From: Bacteroidales bacterium
Lineage (GTDB): Bacteria; Bacteroidota; Bacteroidia; Bacteroidales; UBA10428
DNA length: 18,384 nt
Direction of reading: 5' to 3'
Assembly (NCBI GenBank): GCA_030626465.1
Contig: DAOUOU010000035.1
Coordinates: 1 to 18,384 of the forward strand
A program made the translations under genes and the position numbers. Under the pieces are notes generated by a model, which saw nothing but the letters and a program-made list of their open reading frames with translations, had not been told where the DNA came from and searched no databases. Position 1 is the stretch's first letter, and each line of letters starts with the position of its first letter. Shown in pieces: positions 8,307-16,540 of this stretch.

Positions 8307-10022
8307 ATGAAAAGACTAATACTTACAACACTTGTTCTGGCCGGATTAATAACTGTCCAGGCTCAGAAGACCACCTATCTTGATTTTAGTTCAGGCGACT
8401 GGCCCATCTTTGTGTCCTTCTCCTTAACTGAATTTGAAGTAGTAGAAAACCCTGATGCAAGCACTTACCTTGCCACCCATGTTGGTAAAATCACAAAAGG
8501 AACAGCCGAATGGGATGGTACACAGTTTTTTTCGGGAGGAACATTTGAATACGCCGGAACGGACAGCATATTTACAATCTGGTTTTATGCTGCTGACACC
8601 CAGACAGTTGAGATGGGACAGCAACACTATCCTACCTGGCAAAATTTCTGCAAAGCGCGAGCCAAATACGATCAACCTGATACTTGGCAAAAACTGTCAT
8701 TTAAGATGGAGTGTGCCCGCAACGATGAATTCCTTACATGGACCATTGCTTCTGACATCTATGCAACTCTGGGAGGCGGGAATGTATGCTATATCGACAG
8801 TCTTGTAAGTGAAGTAGGCTGGACAGCTGTTGAGAATACAGTTAGAACCAGTGTAGTTGATAAAGCTGGTATGGGCGATACTTATGAAGCAAAGATTATT
8901 GAGACCGAAGAAACTATTGCCCTGGTTGATGATGGAACGAATGGAGACAAAGTACCTGGCGATAATATCCACACAGGAATTGTTGGAATAGTACCTTATT
9001 ATTATACCGATGGTCAGACTCCAGCAGATCCAAGAACAGTGGCGATTCTGGTTGATGGAGAAGGACAGGATACTGTATCAATTGATATGTATGGAAGCAT
9101 AGATACACTTGAATTGGCTGTCCTGCTGGTAACAGAAACAAATCCATTCACAGGCCTGGGCATAACTTCTACAGCTCCGACAATAGACGGTGAAATCACA
9201 GCAGGAGATCCGTGGGGAGAGACTAATGTTAATTTTCTAACCAATTATATCTGGGGAGGATCTGATGCTATAGCCTGGTGGCAAGGATGCTGGGATTACG
9301 GAAACTTCTATGTACTGGTTTCTGTTGAAGATCCATTCTTGTATGGCGATAATCCTACGGTATACGATAATGATATTAATGAATTGTACTTCGATATGAA
9401 CAATGCCAAGGGAACAACTTACGATAGCGACGACTGGCAAATACGCTATAACTGGAACAACGAAGATTGGACCGGTAGTGCCGGTGTTTCAGAAAGTACC
9501 TTTCCTAATAGTGAACGTGCTCAATCAACTGTTGAAGGAAATCCGAACCTGGTACGCTATGAATGGAAACTTAACTGGACAGAACTCGCAGCAGGAGGTA
9601 ATTTTATTGCCATCCAGACTGCCAAATTTGGCTTTGACTGCGCCATAGGCGATGTACCCATGGGTGCAACCAGCCGAACAAAAATCCTTACCTGGAATTA
9701 TGAAACAGATGTGGCGTATCAGAATCCTTCAGTATTCGGAGAGATTATATTGCTTGATGAACCAGCTGCAAATAAGCAAACCGAGCTGGAGAAAGTTCAG
9801 GTCATGCCCAATCCTGCAAATGATATTTTGTATATCACAAATGCTCACCATGCTAATAGAATAGTGATCTACAATGTTCTTGGAACTGAAGTTAGCCGGG
9901 TACAGCATCCGGAATCGTCTATGACGATTGTAGATGTCAGCCATCTGAAAACAGGTTTGTATTATGTTGCTGTCAGTTCGGCTAATGGTAGCTTGCGAAC
10001 CATTAAAGTGTACATTCAATAG
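8307..10022 (+). CDS. T9SS-secreted multidomain glycan-binding protein with CBM9-like module
   Basis: A 571-residue protein in the usual SusE / surface glycan-binding protein position after SusD. It has a Sec signal peptide (cleavage near VQA-Q, residues 18-20) and no lipobox. Regions in order: an N-terminal beta-rich segment (about 22-170); a domain containing DDGTNGDKVPGDNIHTG (about 175-275), the pattern of a 'choice-of-anchor' beta-sandwich; a CBM9-like carbohydrate-binding module (about 282-471, starting APTIDGEI and containing DNDINELYFDMNN); and a C-terminal T9SS type A sorting domain (about 496-571, with MPNPANDILYI, VYNVLG-like IYNVLG, and LKTGLYYV). No catalytic motif is visible, so a role in glycan capture is inferred. 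It is probably exported by T9SS and attached to the surface or released. Confidence 0.8.
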   Translation: MKRLILTTLVLAGLITVQAQKTTYLDFSSGDWPIFVSFSLTEFEVVENPDASTYLATHVGKITKGTAEWDGTQFFSGGTFEYAGTDSIFTIWFYAADTQTVEMGQQHYPTWQNFCKARAKYDQPDTWQKLSFKMECARNDEFLTWTIASDIYATLGGGNVCYIDSLVSEVGWTAVENTVRTSVVDKAGMGDTYEAKIIETEETIALVDDGTNGDKVPGDNIHTGIVGIVPYYYTDGQTPADPRTVAILVDGEGQDTVSIDMYGSIDTLELAVLLVTETNPFTGLGITSTAPTIDGEITAGDPWGETNVNFLTNYIWGGSDAIAWWQGCWDYGNFYVLVSVEDPFLYGDNPTVYDNDINELYFDMNNAKGTTYDSDDWQIRYNWNNEDWTGSAGVSESTFPNSERAQSTVEGNPNLVRYEWKLNWTELAAGGNFIAIQTAKFGFDCAIGDVPMGATSRTKILTWNYETDVAYQNPSVFGEIILLDEPAANKQTELEKVQVMPNPANDILYITNAHHANRIVIYNVLGTEVSRVQHPESSMTIVDVSHLKTGLYYVAVSSANGSLRTIKVYIQ

Positions 10023-10041
10023 TTGGGTTGATACACTCTGG

Positions 10042-10154
10042 AATCCCGGAAGCCTAAATGGAAAATATGAATTGATTTTACTTTTTCATTAACTGGTTTA
10101 AGTGATAGATGGTATAGTGAAGAGTATAGTAATACTTAACAGGCTTTCGGGATT
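10042..10154. repeat. Near-perfect 14-bp inverted repeat in the gap before the MFS gene
   Basis: AATCCCGGAAGCCT (10042-10055) and AGGCTTTCGGGATT (10141-10154) are complementary at 13 of 14 positions, separated by 85 nt. Inside lies a small hairpin, AGTAT-AGTA-ATACT, about 10123-10136. The right arm is followed by a short pyrimidine-rich run (TTCCTTTTC). It could end the susC-susD-binding protein transcript, act as an attenuator or stability element, or be the ends of a small MITE-like element. No TAnnTTTG promoter is evident for the next gene, so transcription of the downstream genes may depend on passage through this structure. Confidence 0.45.
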
Positions 10155-10230
10155 TCCTTTTCTATGTTATTATTCGGTTTCAATGTCTGAGACCTGTCGA
10201 AATACTCTTAACATATTACTATAAGATTGA

Positions 10231-12054
10231 ATGAGAATTAACAAAGTATATTTAATCCTTGTCTCGCTGATCATCTCACTTGGAGGCTTTCTACTTGGAT
10301 TTGGAGGGGCAGTAATTTCCGGAGCAACGCCATTTTACTCAATTGATTTTGGCCTTCCGGATAATCCCTGGCTGATTGGTCTTTCGGTTAGTGCAATTAT
10401 ACTGGGTAGTATCTTTGGGAATACTATTGCCGGCCCAATGAGCGATCGCCTGGGTAGAAAACCTGCTTTACTCATTTCATCGGTTCTCTTTATTCTGAGT
10501 GCCCTCGGAGCTGCACTGGCAGGAAATATAATACTCTTTATCCTTGTGCGCATCATGGGTGGAATAGCTGTTGGAATTGCTATTCTAATTGCACCTATAC
10601 TCATTGCAGAAATCTCACCGCCACAGATGCGAGGTAAACTAGTTACATTTAACCAGTTAAATATTGTATTCGGCGTTTCAGTCGCCTATTTTTCAAATTA
10701 CATTATCCTCAACCAAATCAATAATACCTCTGTCGCATGGAGATGGATGATGGGTATTGGTGTATTTCCATCGGTTCTTTACCTTATTCTTCTCTTCCTG
10801 GTACCGGAAAGTCCCAGGTGGTTGATTTTAAGAAATTCTGTGGAAACAGCAAGAAAGATCCTCCAAAAAATCGGGGATAAAGAATATTCCGATCAGGAAA
10901 TAAAAAATATCAAACAGAGCATTACCTCCGAAACAGGAGCTGTAACAGCCAAACCCTCGGAATTATTAAGCAGACGCCTTCGACTGGTGATGCTTGTTGG
11001 AATGGGCCTCGCATTCTTTCAGCAGGTATCCGGAATCAATGCAATTTTCTACTATGCTCCCATGATCTTCGGTTTGGCCGGTGTGGGACAAAATACTGCG
11101 TTTCTCCAGGCCATAGTTGTTGGAGTAACCAATGTAGTTGTTACACTAATCGCAATGTTTTTGATTGATCGTGTAGGACGTAAACCTATGCTGTTAATAG
11201 GTTCCGCCCTTATGGCCATCTCACTCTTTATTGCTTCATTTGCTTTTTACCAGGCCACTTTTTCTCTTAAAAAAGAAAATATTAGTACAATCAAACAATC
11301 CATTGTTGATGATGCCCTGAAGAGCTATGTGTTGCAGATGGAGTCATTAAAAGTGCAGCCCGACAGTATTTCCATGAAGCACAATAAAATTCAGTTGTAC
11401 TACGAAGGCAGAACTGTAAAAGAAATTGCTTCGATGCCGGATGAGTTAACATTCTCTGTGCTTGAAGCCGATTTTATCGAAAAAGTACTCCACACGGTCG
11501 ATAACCAGATCTTTACAAATGATCTGGCGTTTTATAACAAGATCTTCATGCGTCTTCGTGCCGAGTTGCTAAATCACTTAAAAGACAATCAAAACAATCC
11601 TTTGGATTATGCATTCAAAGACTATTTATCGGATTCAGGGATGCAGGTTAGTACAAATACAGTGTCTGATTACATACTGGAAAAGCGATTTCCCTATTAT
11701 AAATCATTGCTCTTAAAAAACTGTATTCATATAGGATCGATATGGGTATTGCTGGCTATTTTGGGCTTTATCACAGGTTTCTCTTTATCACTTGGACCGG
11801 TTACCTGGATTATGCTTTCTGAGATATTTCCCAACCGTTTTCGTGGCCTGGCTATATCAGTGGCCGGTACTTTTAACGCACTTACCAGTTTTGCCGTTGC
11901 CACAATGTTTCCGATTGAACTGGAAAAAATGGGTTCCGGGACTACCTTCCTTATCTATGTAATATTTATGGTACTATGTTTCCTGTTTGTATGGAGGTTC
12001 GTCCCCGAAACAAAAGGCAAGTCGCTTGAACAAATTGAATCTGAATTGACCTGA
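10231..12054 (+). CDS. MFS sugar porter with a large periplasmic insert
   Basis: A 607-residue inner-membrane transporter of the major facilitator sugar porter family. Signature motifs are DRLGRKPAL (72-80, loop 2-3), PESPRWL (192-198, after TM6), QQVSGINAIFYYAP (264-277, TM7), DRVGRKPM (about 313-320, loop 8-9) and PETKGKS (592-598, C-terminus). TM9 ends near residue 339 and TM10 starts near 495, leaving a polar loop of about 155 residues. By the positive-inside topology of the family this loop faces the periplasm. Typical sugar porters are 450-500 residues, and the insert accounts for the extra length. It probably imports xylose or short xylo-oligosaccharides by proton symport for the cytoplasmic GH43, whose gene starts 4 bp after this stop codon. 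The substrate is inferred from the neighbours. Confidence 0.9.
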   Translation: MRINKVYLILVSLIISLGGFLLGFGGAVISGATPFYSIDFGLPDNPWLIGLSVSAIILGSIFGNTIAGPMSDRLGRKPALLISSVLFILSALGAALAGNIILFILVRIMGGIAVGIAILIAPILIAEISPPQMRGKLVTFNQLNIVFGVSVAYFSNYIILNQINNTSVAWRWMMGIGVFPSVLYLILLFLVPESPRWLILRNSVETARKILQKIGDKEYSDQEIKNIKQSITSETGAVTAKPSELLSRRLRLVMLVGMGLAFFQQVSGINAIFYYAPMIFGLAGVGQNTAFLQAIVVGVTNVVVTLIAMFLIDRVGRKPMLLIGSALMAISLFIASFAFYQATFSLKKENISTIKQSIVDDALKSYVLQMESLKVQPDSISMKHNKIQLYYEGRTVKEIASMPDELTFSVLEADFIEKVLHTVDNQIFTNDLAFYNKIFMRLRAELLNHLKDNQNNPLDYAFKDYLSDSGMQVSTNTVSDYILEKRFPYYKSLLLKNCIHIGSIWVLLAILGFITGFSLSLGPVTWIMLSEIFPNRFRGLAISVAGTFNALTSFAVATMFPIELEKMGSGTTFLIYVIFMVLCFLFVWRFVPETKGKSLEQIESELT

Positions 12055-12058
12055 TATT

Positions 12059-13660
12059 ATGAAGATAAATAATCCGATCATACGAGGATTCAATCCCGAT
12101 CCTTCCATCATTCGGGTAGAAGATGATTACTATATTGCAAATTCCACCTTCGAATGGTTTCCAGGGGTACAGATCCACCATTCACATGACCTTAAGAACT
12201 GGAAGCTTATTAACCGGCCACTCAACAGAATATCCCAGCTGGACATGCTCGGTAATCCCGATTCTTGTGGAGTTTGGGCACCGTGCCTGAGTTATTGTGA
12301 CGGCACCTACTATCTTGTCTACAGTAATGTTCGCTCTTTTGACGGGGTATGGAAAGATACTCCGAATTACCTTATCACAACAAAAGATATTCGTGGCGAA
12401 TGGTCGGATCCTGTTAAACTGGCCTCTTCAGGTTTCGATGCCTCGCTTTTTCATGATGATAACGGCCGGAAATGGTATGTTACACTTCTGGTCGATCATC
12501 GCAGAGGGAAATTCTTTGGTGGTATAGATCTTCAGGAATATTCTGAGAAGGAGAAAAAACTTACAGGTCCTGTATATCACATTTTTGATGGAACTGAACT
12601 TGGGATCACCGAGGGACCTCATCTGTATAAATTAAACGAATACTATTACCTGCTCACAGCAGAGGGTGGAACCGAATACGGACATGCGGTTACCCTGGCC
12701 CGGGCAAAAGAGGTTACAGGCCCCTACGAGGTGCACCCTTCTAATCCGGTATTGACTGCCAGGAATAATCCGAAACTGGCGTTACAAAAAACAGGGCATG
12801 CTGATATTGTACAGACTCAAAATGGCAACTGGTATATGGTGTTTTTAACAGGGCGTCCGCTGACAGAACGGGGTCGATGTACCCTGGGAAGAGAAACTGC
12901 CATACAAGAGATTGAATGGCTGGATGATGGCTGGATCTATTTAAAGCATGGAGGCAACGAGCCTGGGGAATCTGTTGAAATTAACGAATTCAGGGAAATC
13001 CCTATTGAACCGGCTACAGAAAAAGATGACTTCGATTCACCCCTAGTGGACATAAATTTTCAATCGTTGAGGATACCGATTGATGAAGAATGGTTAAACT
13101 TATCGGCCAGGCATGGCTTTCTCCGCCTATATGGAAGGGAATCCTTAAGCTCGTTCCATTACCAAAGCCTTATTGCAAGACGTATCCAGGATTTTCATAT
13201 AGAAGCCTCAACCTGCCTTGAATTTAATCCAAAAACCTTTCAGCAGATGGCCGGATTGGTATTGTATTACAATACCTCACATTATTACTACCTCTATGTT
13301 TCTACTAACAACCACGGGAGTTCAAAGCACATAAACATCATAAGTTGTGATAAATTCATTACCACAGAACCACTTTCATTACCCGTTGAAATTGAAACAA
13401 CAAGCCGTATATACCTGAAAGCTGAGCTGAGTAAAGCCGACCTGCAGTTTTCCTACTCACTTGAAATTGAGAACCAGTGGAAGAATATTGGTCCAGTGCT
13501 CGATGGAAGTATCCTTTCAGATGACTATGTCAAAGATGAGAATAACCGATACCGCCCCGCTTTCACAGGTGCGTTTGCAGGATTATGCTGTCAGGACCTC
13601 TCAGGGCAAAACGTTTACGCCGATTTCGATTGGTTCCGGTATAAAGAGATAAAACATTAA
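12059..13660 (+). CDS. GH43 beta-xylosidase-type enzyme, cytoplasmic (subfamily 11-like)
   Basis: A 533-residue enzyme with no signal peptide, therefore cytoplasmic. The N-terminus GFNPDPSIIRVEDDYYIANS with TFEWFPGVQIHHSHDL is the hallmark of XynB/SXA-type GH43 beta-xylosidases. The catalytic set is intact: base Asp14 in NPDPS, pKa-modulating Asp127 in GFDASLF, acid Glu185 in TEGPH, and the conserved GRET arginine at 278. These positions agree closely with Selenomonas ruminantium SXA (D14, D127, E186). A C-terminal beta-sandwich (about 330-533) closes the active site in this group. It would cleave xylose from the non-reducing end of xylo-oligosaccharides. GH43 members acting on beta-1,3-linked xylo-oligosaccharides exist (XloA of Vibrio sp. 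XY-214), so the linkage is open. It is tightly coupled to the MFS gene (4-bp gap) and lies 11 bp before the first GH26 gene. Confidence 0.92.
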   Translation: MKINNPIIRGFNPDPSIIRVEDDYYIANSTFEWFPGVQIHHSHDLKNWKLINRPLNRISQLDMLGNPDSCGVWAPCLSYCDGTYYLVYSNVRSFDGVWKDTPNYLITTKDIRGEWSDPVKLASSGFDASLFHDDNGRKWYVTLLVDHRRGKFFGGIDLQEYSEKEKKLTGPVYHIFDGTELGITEGPHLYKLNEYYYLLTAEGGTEYGHAVTLARAKEVTGPYEVHPSNPVLTARNNPKLALQKTGHADIVQTQNGNWYMVFLTGRPLTERGRCTLGRETAIQEIEWLDDGWIYLKHGGNEPGESVEINEFREIPIEPATEKDDFDSPLVDINFQSLRIPIDEEWLNLSARHGFLRLYGRESLSSFHYQSLIARRIQDFHIEASTCLEFNPKTFQQMAGLVLYYNTSHYYYLYVSTNNHGSSKHINIISCDKFITTEPLSLPVEIETTSRIYLKAELSKADLQFSYSLEIENQWKNIGPVLDGSILSDDYVKDENNRYRPAFTGAFAGLCCQDLSGQNVYADFDWFRYKEIKH

Positions 13661-13671
13661 TCCCGAAAATT

Positions 13672-14760
13672 ATGAGTATTAGATTTTCATTTGTTGTATT
13701 GACCACTGTAGCGATTATTGGATCTTGTACAACAAATACCCAGGAAAGAAGAGAGAAATTTGAACCAGATGATGGTGAGTGCATCTTATTCATTGGACAG
13801 GACTTAACCGCCCTGGGAGGCCTGGATGATTATGCCGATGGATATCTGGATTATTTCCCGGCCCCGGGAGGCTTTACGATGTATACAAATTTACGACCGG
13901 GTGACACGGCTTTCGGCTATACCTATAAAGGTCTCGATGGTATAACGACTACAGATAATTGGGCATCGGGCGATTGCAATATGCAATTACAAATCGAGGA
14001 TGAAGATTTCAAATATTCAGCACTGGCCATTGGCCTTCAATTTGTAAATAACGATAGTGCCACAGCAGCGGGTGTACACGATAGTTTGATAATTGGGCTC
14101 GGAAACTGGATAAATGGATTAGGTAAACGCCCCGTATTTTTAAGGATAGGTTATGAATTTGATGCGCCCGACTGGAACTTCTATAAAGAATACCACTTTA
14201 AAAATGCTTTCAGGCGTATCAGGGACATGTATGATTCAATGCAAATTGAAAATATTGCCTACGTATGGCATTCGAAAGGATGGGGTACTTCTATAGATGA
14301 ATTAGCAGAGTGGTATCCGGGAGATGAGTATGTCGATTGGTGTGCCTACACCCATTTTGGATGGGGTGTAGGTGGAAAAACTATGATTGATTTTGCTCGT
14401 GAACATAACAAACCCCTGTTTATTGCAGAGGCCACACCCCAGATTTTTGACGGGGATACAACAATAACTCAGGATTGCTTTTTGGATAACCCTGAACAGG
14501 CAAAAAAGGCATGGAATGAATGGTTCATACCCTTTTTCAAAGTTATCGAGGACAACCCGGATGTTGTTAAAGCCATCTCCTATATAAATGTGGACTGGCC
14601 CGCGCAGCCTATGTGGGAAGCTAATCCTTTTTTTATGCATGTCGATTCCAGACTGCATCTGGATTCACAGATAAAAGCAAACTGGATTAAGAAAACTTCA
14701 AAGAGAGAGTATCTGAAAGCCTCTCCGGAATTATTTGACCATTTATGGGAGACGAAATAG
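13672..14760 (+). CDS. GH26 lipoprotein, putative beta-1,3-xylanase (first copy)
   Basis: A 362-residue protein with a lipoprotein signal peptide ending at Cys19 (AIIGSC). The catalytic domain fills the rest. Its landmarks are FIGQDLTALGG near the N-terminus, DNWASGDCN, the acid/base segment FLRIGYEFD (Glu162), AYVWHSKGWG, EWYPGDEYVDWCAYTHFGW, the nucleophile segment FIAEATP (Glu253) and SYINVDWPAQPMW. This layout fits clan GH-A family 26. The GYEFD context differs from the HE pair of GH26 beta-mannanases and matches what I recall of GH26 beta-1,3-xylanases of marine bacteria. It has no accessory domain. It is probably anchored in the outer membrane, facing either side. It is a tandem paralogue of the next gene, 43 bp downstream. 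Another beta-1,3- or mixed-linkage activity cannot be excluded. Confidence 0.8.
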   Translation: MSIRFSFVVLTTVAIIGSCTTNTQERREKFEPDDGECILFIGQDLTALGGLDDYADGYLDYFPAPGGFTMYTNLRPGDTAFGYTYKGLDGITTTDNWASGDCNMQLQIEDEDFKYSALAIGLQFVNNDSATAAGVHDSLIIGLGNWINGLGKRPVFLRIGYEFDAPDWNFYKEYHFKNAFRRIRDMYDSMQIENIAYVWHSKGWGTSIDELAEWYPGDEYVDWCAYTHFGWGVGGKTMIDFAREHNKPLFIAEATPQIFDGDTTITQDCFLDNPEQAKKAWNEWFIPFFKVIEDNPDVVKAISYINVDWPAQPMWEANPFFMHVDSRLHLDSQIKANWIKKTSKREYLKASPELFDHLWETK

Positions 14761-14803
14761 GGAATAATAAATACCCAAGCCATTATTTCTATATATTTAT
14801 TCT

Positions 14804-16063
14804 ATGAAAAACTTCACTCTTATTGCTTGTGCTTTATTGGTTTCGTATTCGGCAATCTTTGGCCAGCTTGATGGGAAATACCTGCCTCCTGAAAACAAAC
14901 TGTTACTCATTATAGGACAGGACCTTGGAGCTATTGGAGGTTTTGATTCCCCAAACAACAACGGATACTATGAAAATGTTGAAGTCATTCCCGGTGGAGT
15001 AACCAGTTATACAAGTATCAGTAACCTTGGAGGATTATATACCCTGGATAACTGGGGATCGGGTGACGTATGCGGTTCATGCATCCTGAATAATACAATA
15101 TACGATAATTCGATAATAGCCATTGGATTATGGATGGTAGACATTCTTGATGAAATAATTGCAGGAAATTATGATGAAAACATTACACAACTCGGAGAGT
15201 GGATAGAATTAGCCAACCGGCCTGTATATCTGCGAATTGGTTATGAGTTTAATCAGTTCTACTCCGACGTTCCATTTTCAACATATGTTCAGGCCTACAA
15301 ACACATTGTTGATGTCTTACATTCAAATCTGGTGCTGAATTACGCTACCGTGTGGCAATCGAATGGCTATGGAACAAAAAATGAACTGCTGCAGTGGTAT
15401 CCGGGAAATGAGTATGTTGATTGGCTTGGTTATTCGCATTTCGATGGAACGGGTACAGGGATCATTGAAATCGCCCGGGAAAAGAATAAACCGGTATTAA
15501 TCTGCGAAGCTACACCACGTGGCCATGACCTGGAAACAGAGGATGGTGAAACAGTATGGAATAACTGGTTTCAACCGCTCTTCAATCATATCGGGAGCAA
15601 CTCCGATGTAATTAAGGGGCTTGCCTATATCAATGTCGACTGGGACTCACAGCCAATGTGGAGTGGACAGGGATGGGGCGATTCGCGGGTTGAAGTCAAT
15701 GCTTATATCCTTGATAAGTGGTTGAGTGAAATCACAGAAAACAAATGGTTAAACGGCTCACCTGATCTTTTTACCCAGCTTGGGTATGTGCCACCATCTT
15801 CCGTTGATCAAATGGAAGTGAACCCACAGTTTGAATTGTATTACTATAATGATGAAATTCATTTTTACCCGGAAAATCTTTTTCAAAGCTATGGGCCGGT
15901 TGATTTAACAATAATCGATGCTGCCGGACGTGAGCTAATCAGAGAAAAAAAGGATTTCGCTAGCAACAGCTGGCCAATAAAACTGGAACCGGGTTATTAT
16001 ATTGTTGTTTTAAGGTTTCATGATCAATGGCTATCCACTCCTTTTTTTGTAAACCCATTTTAG
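14804..16063 (+). CDS. GH26 secreted enzyme with C-terminal sorting domain, putative beta-1,3-xylanase (second copy)
   Basis: A 419-residue protein with a Sec signal peptide (residues 1-20, cleavage before Gln21). The GH26 domain (about 25-335) shows LIIGQDLGAIGGF, VIPGGVTSYTSIS, DNWGSGDVCG, YLRIGYEFN (acid/base Glu148), ATVWQSNGYG, QWYPGNEYVDWLGYSHFDG, LICEATP (nucleophile Glu235) and AYINVDWDSQPMW. The last 80 or so residues form a small beta-sandwich (VDLTIIDAAGREL ... LEPGYYIVVLRF) that reads as a somewhat degenerate T9SS type A sorting domain rather than a carbohydrate-binding module. It is likely the extracellular depolymerase of the locus, releasing oligosaccharides for SusCD. It shares the catalytic motifs of the upstream lipoprotein paralogue but differs in export route and in loops around the catalytic residues. 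It is the last PUL gene; the next gene converges. Confidence 0.8.
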   Translation: MKNFTLIACALLVSYSAIFGQLDGKYLPPENKLLLIIGQDLGAIGGFDSPNNNGYYENVEVIPGGVTSYTSISNLGGLYTLDNWGSGDVCGSCILNNTIYDNSIIAIGLWMVDILDEIIAGNYDENITQLGEWIELANRPVYLRIGYEFNQFYSDVPFSTYVQAYKHIVDVLHSNLVLNYATVWQSNGYGTKNELLQWYPGNEYVDWLGYSHFDGTGTGIIEIAREKNKPVLICEATPRGHDLETEDGETVWNNWFQPLFNHIGSNSDVIKGLAYINVDWDSQPMWSGQGWGDSRVEVNAYILDKWLSEITENKWLNGSPDLFTQLGYVPPSSVDQMEVNPQFELYYYNDEIHFYPENLFQSYGPVDLTIIDAAGRELIREKKDFASNSWPIKLEPGYYIVVLRFHDQWLSTPFFVNPF

Positions 16064-16138
16064 GGCGACATAAGGAGTTATGTACCAATTGATTTAAAAG
16101 AATGTGAGAACAATAGAAATCACTGATAACTCCCCTAT

Positions 16139-16534
16139 TCAGACTTTCCAGCTTACTTCTTTTTTAAATGTATTATAAAACCTCAGGCCTATCTGATCAA
16201 TGAGAATTGTTATAAATATCAGAAGAAGAAGTGATGTGATGATCTGCCAGTTGTTAACGAAAAAGGTATACATCCGGGTAAGCACAGCGCTGCCATAGAT
16301 CCATACAAAAACGCCTGTAAGCACGGCTAAACTACCCAATATTAATCCGACTTTGAAGGATAACTCAAGTACCAGTTCCCGTAGCAGAAACTTTTTCTCA
16401 AGTTTTCGGATGGTTTTATCCGTTAAACCAGAAGGAATATTCAGCTCGTCGCTGGTTATGAGTGCATCGTGTATTAATTTACCGAGCTCCTTATGTATTA
16501 TTTGTTCCTGTGACATTGTTACAAATTTAATCAT
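16139..16534 (-). CDS. Small two-TM protein paired with the ECF sigma factor (possible anti-sigma or sensor)
   Basis: A 131-residue protein with a cytoplasmic-looking N-terminal part (residues about 1-58, charged and helical, KTIRKLEKKFLLRELVLEL), two TM helices (about 60-83 and 95-113), and a short basic tail ending FKKEVSWKV. The reading frame begins 6 bases after the sigma factor stop codon, so the two are cotranscribed. A second start at 16516 (MSQEQIIHKEL) is also plausible and gives a more natural soluble N-terminus. I recognise no named family. The position directly after an ECF sigma gene, with a soluble N-terminus plus membrane anchor, is the arrangement of membrane anti-sigma factors, but no zf-HC2/ZAS motif is present. 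The role is therefore inferred from context only. Confidence 0.65.
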   Translation of the reverse strand: MIKFVTMSQEQIIHKELGKLIHDALITSDELNIPSGLTDKTIRKLEKKFLLRELVLELSFKVGLILGSLAVLTGVFVWIYGSAVLTRMYTFFVNNWQIITSLLLLIFITILIDQIGLRFYNTFKKEVSWKV

Positions 16535-16540
16535 TATCGT

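Noticed and set aside
13672..16063. GH26 pair as beta-mannanases
   Set aside because: The acid/base Glu is preceded by Gly-Tyr rather than His, and no mannan-specific partner (GH130, GH36, epimerase) is nearby; a minority possibility only.
16068..16133. Hairpin ACATAA-GGAG-TTATGT and the alternative GGAGTTAT/ATAACTCC pairing as a terminator between converging genes
   Set aside because: The stems are short and AT-rich with no T tract on either strand; not convincing as an intrinsic terminator.
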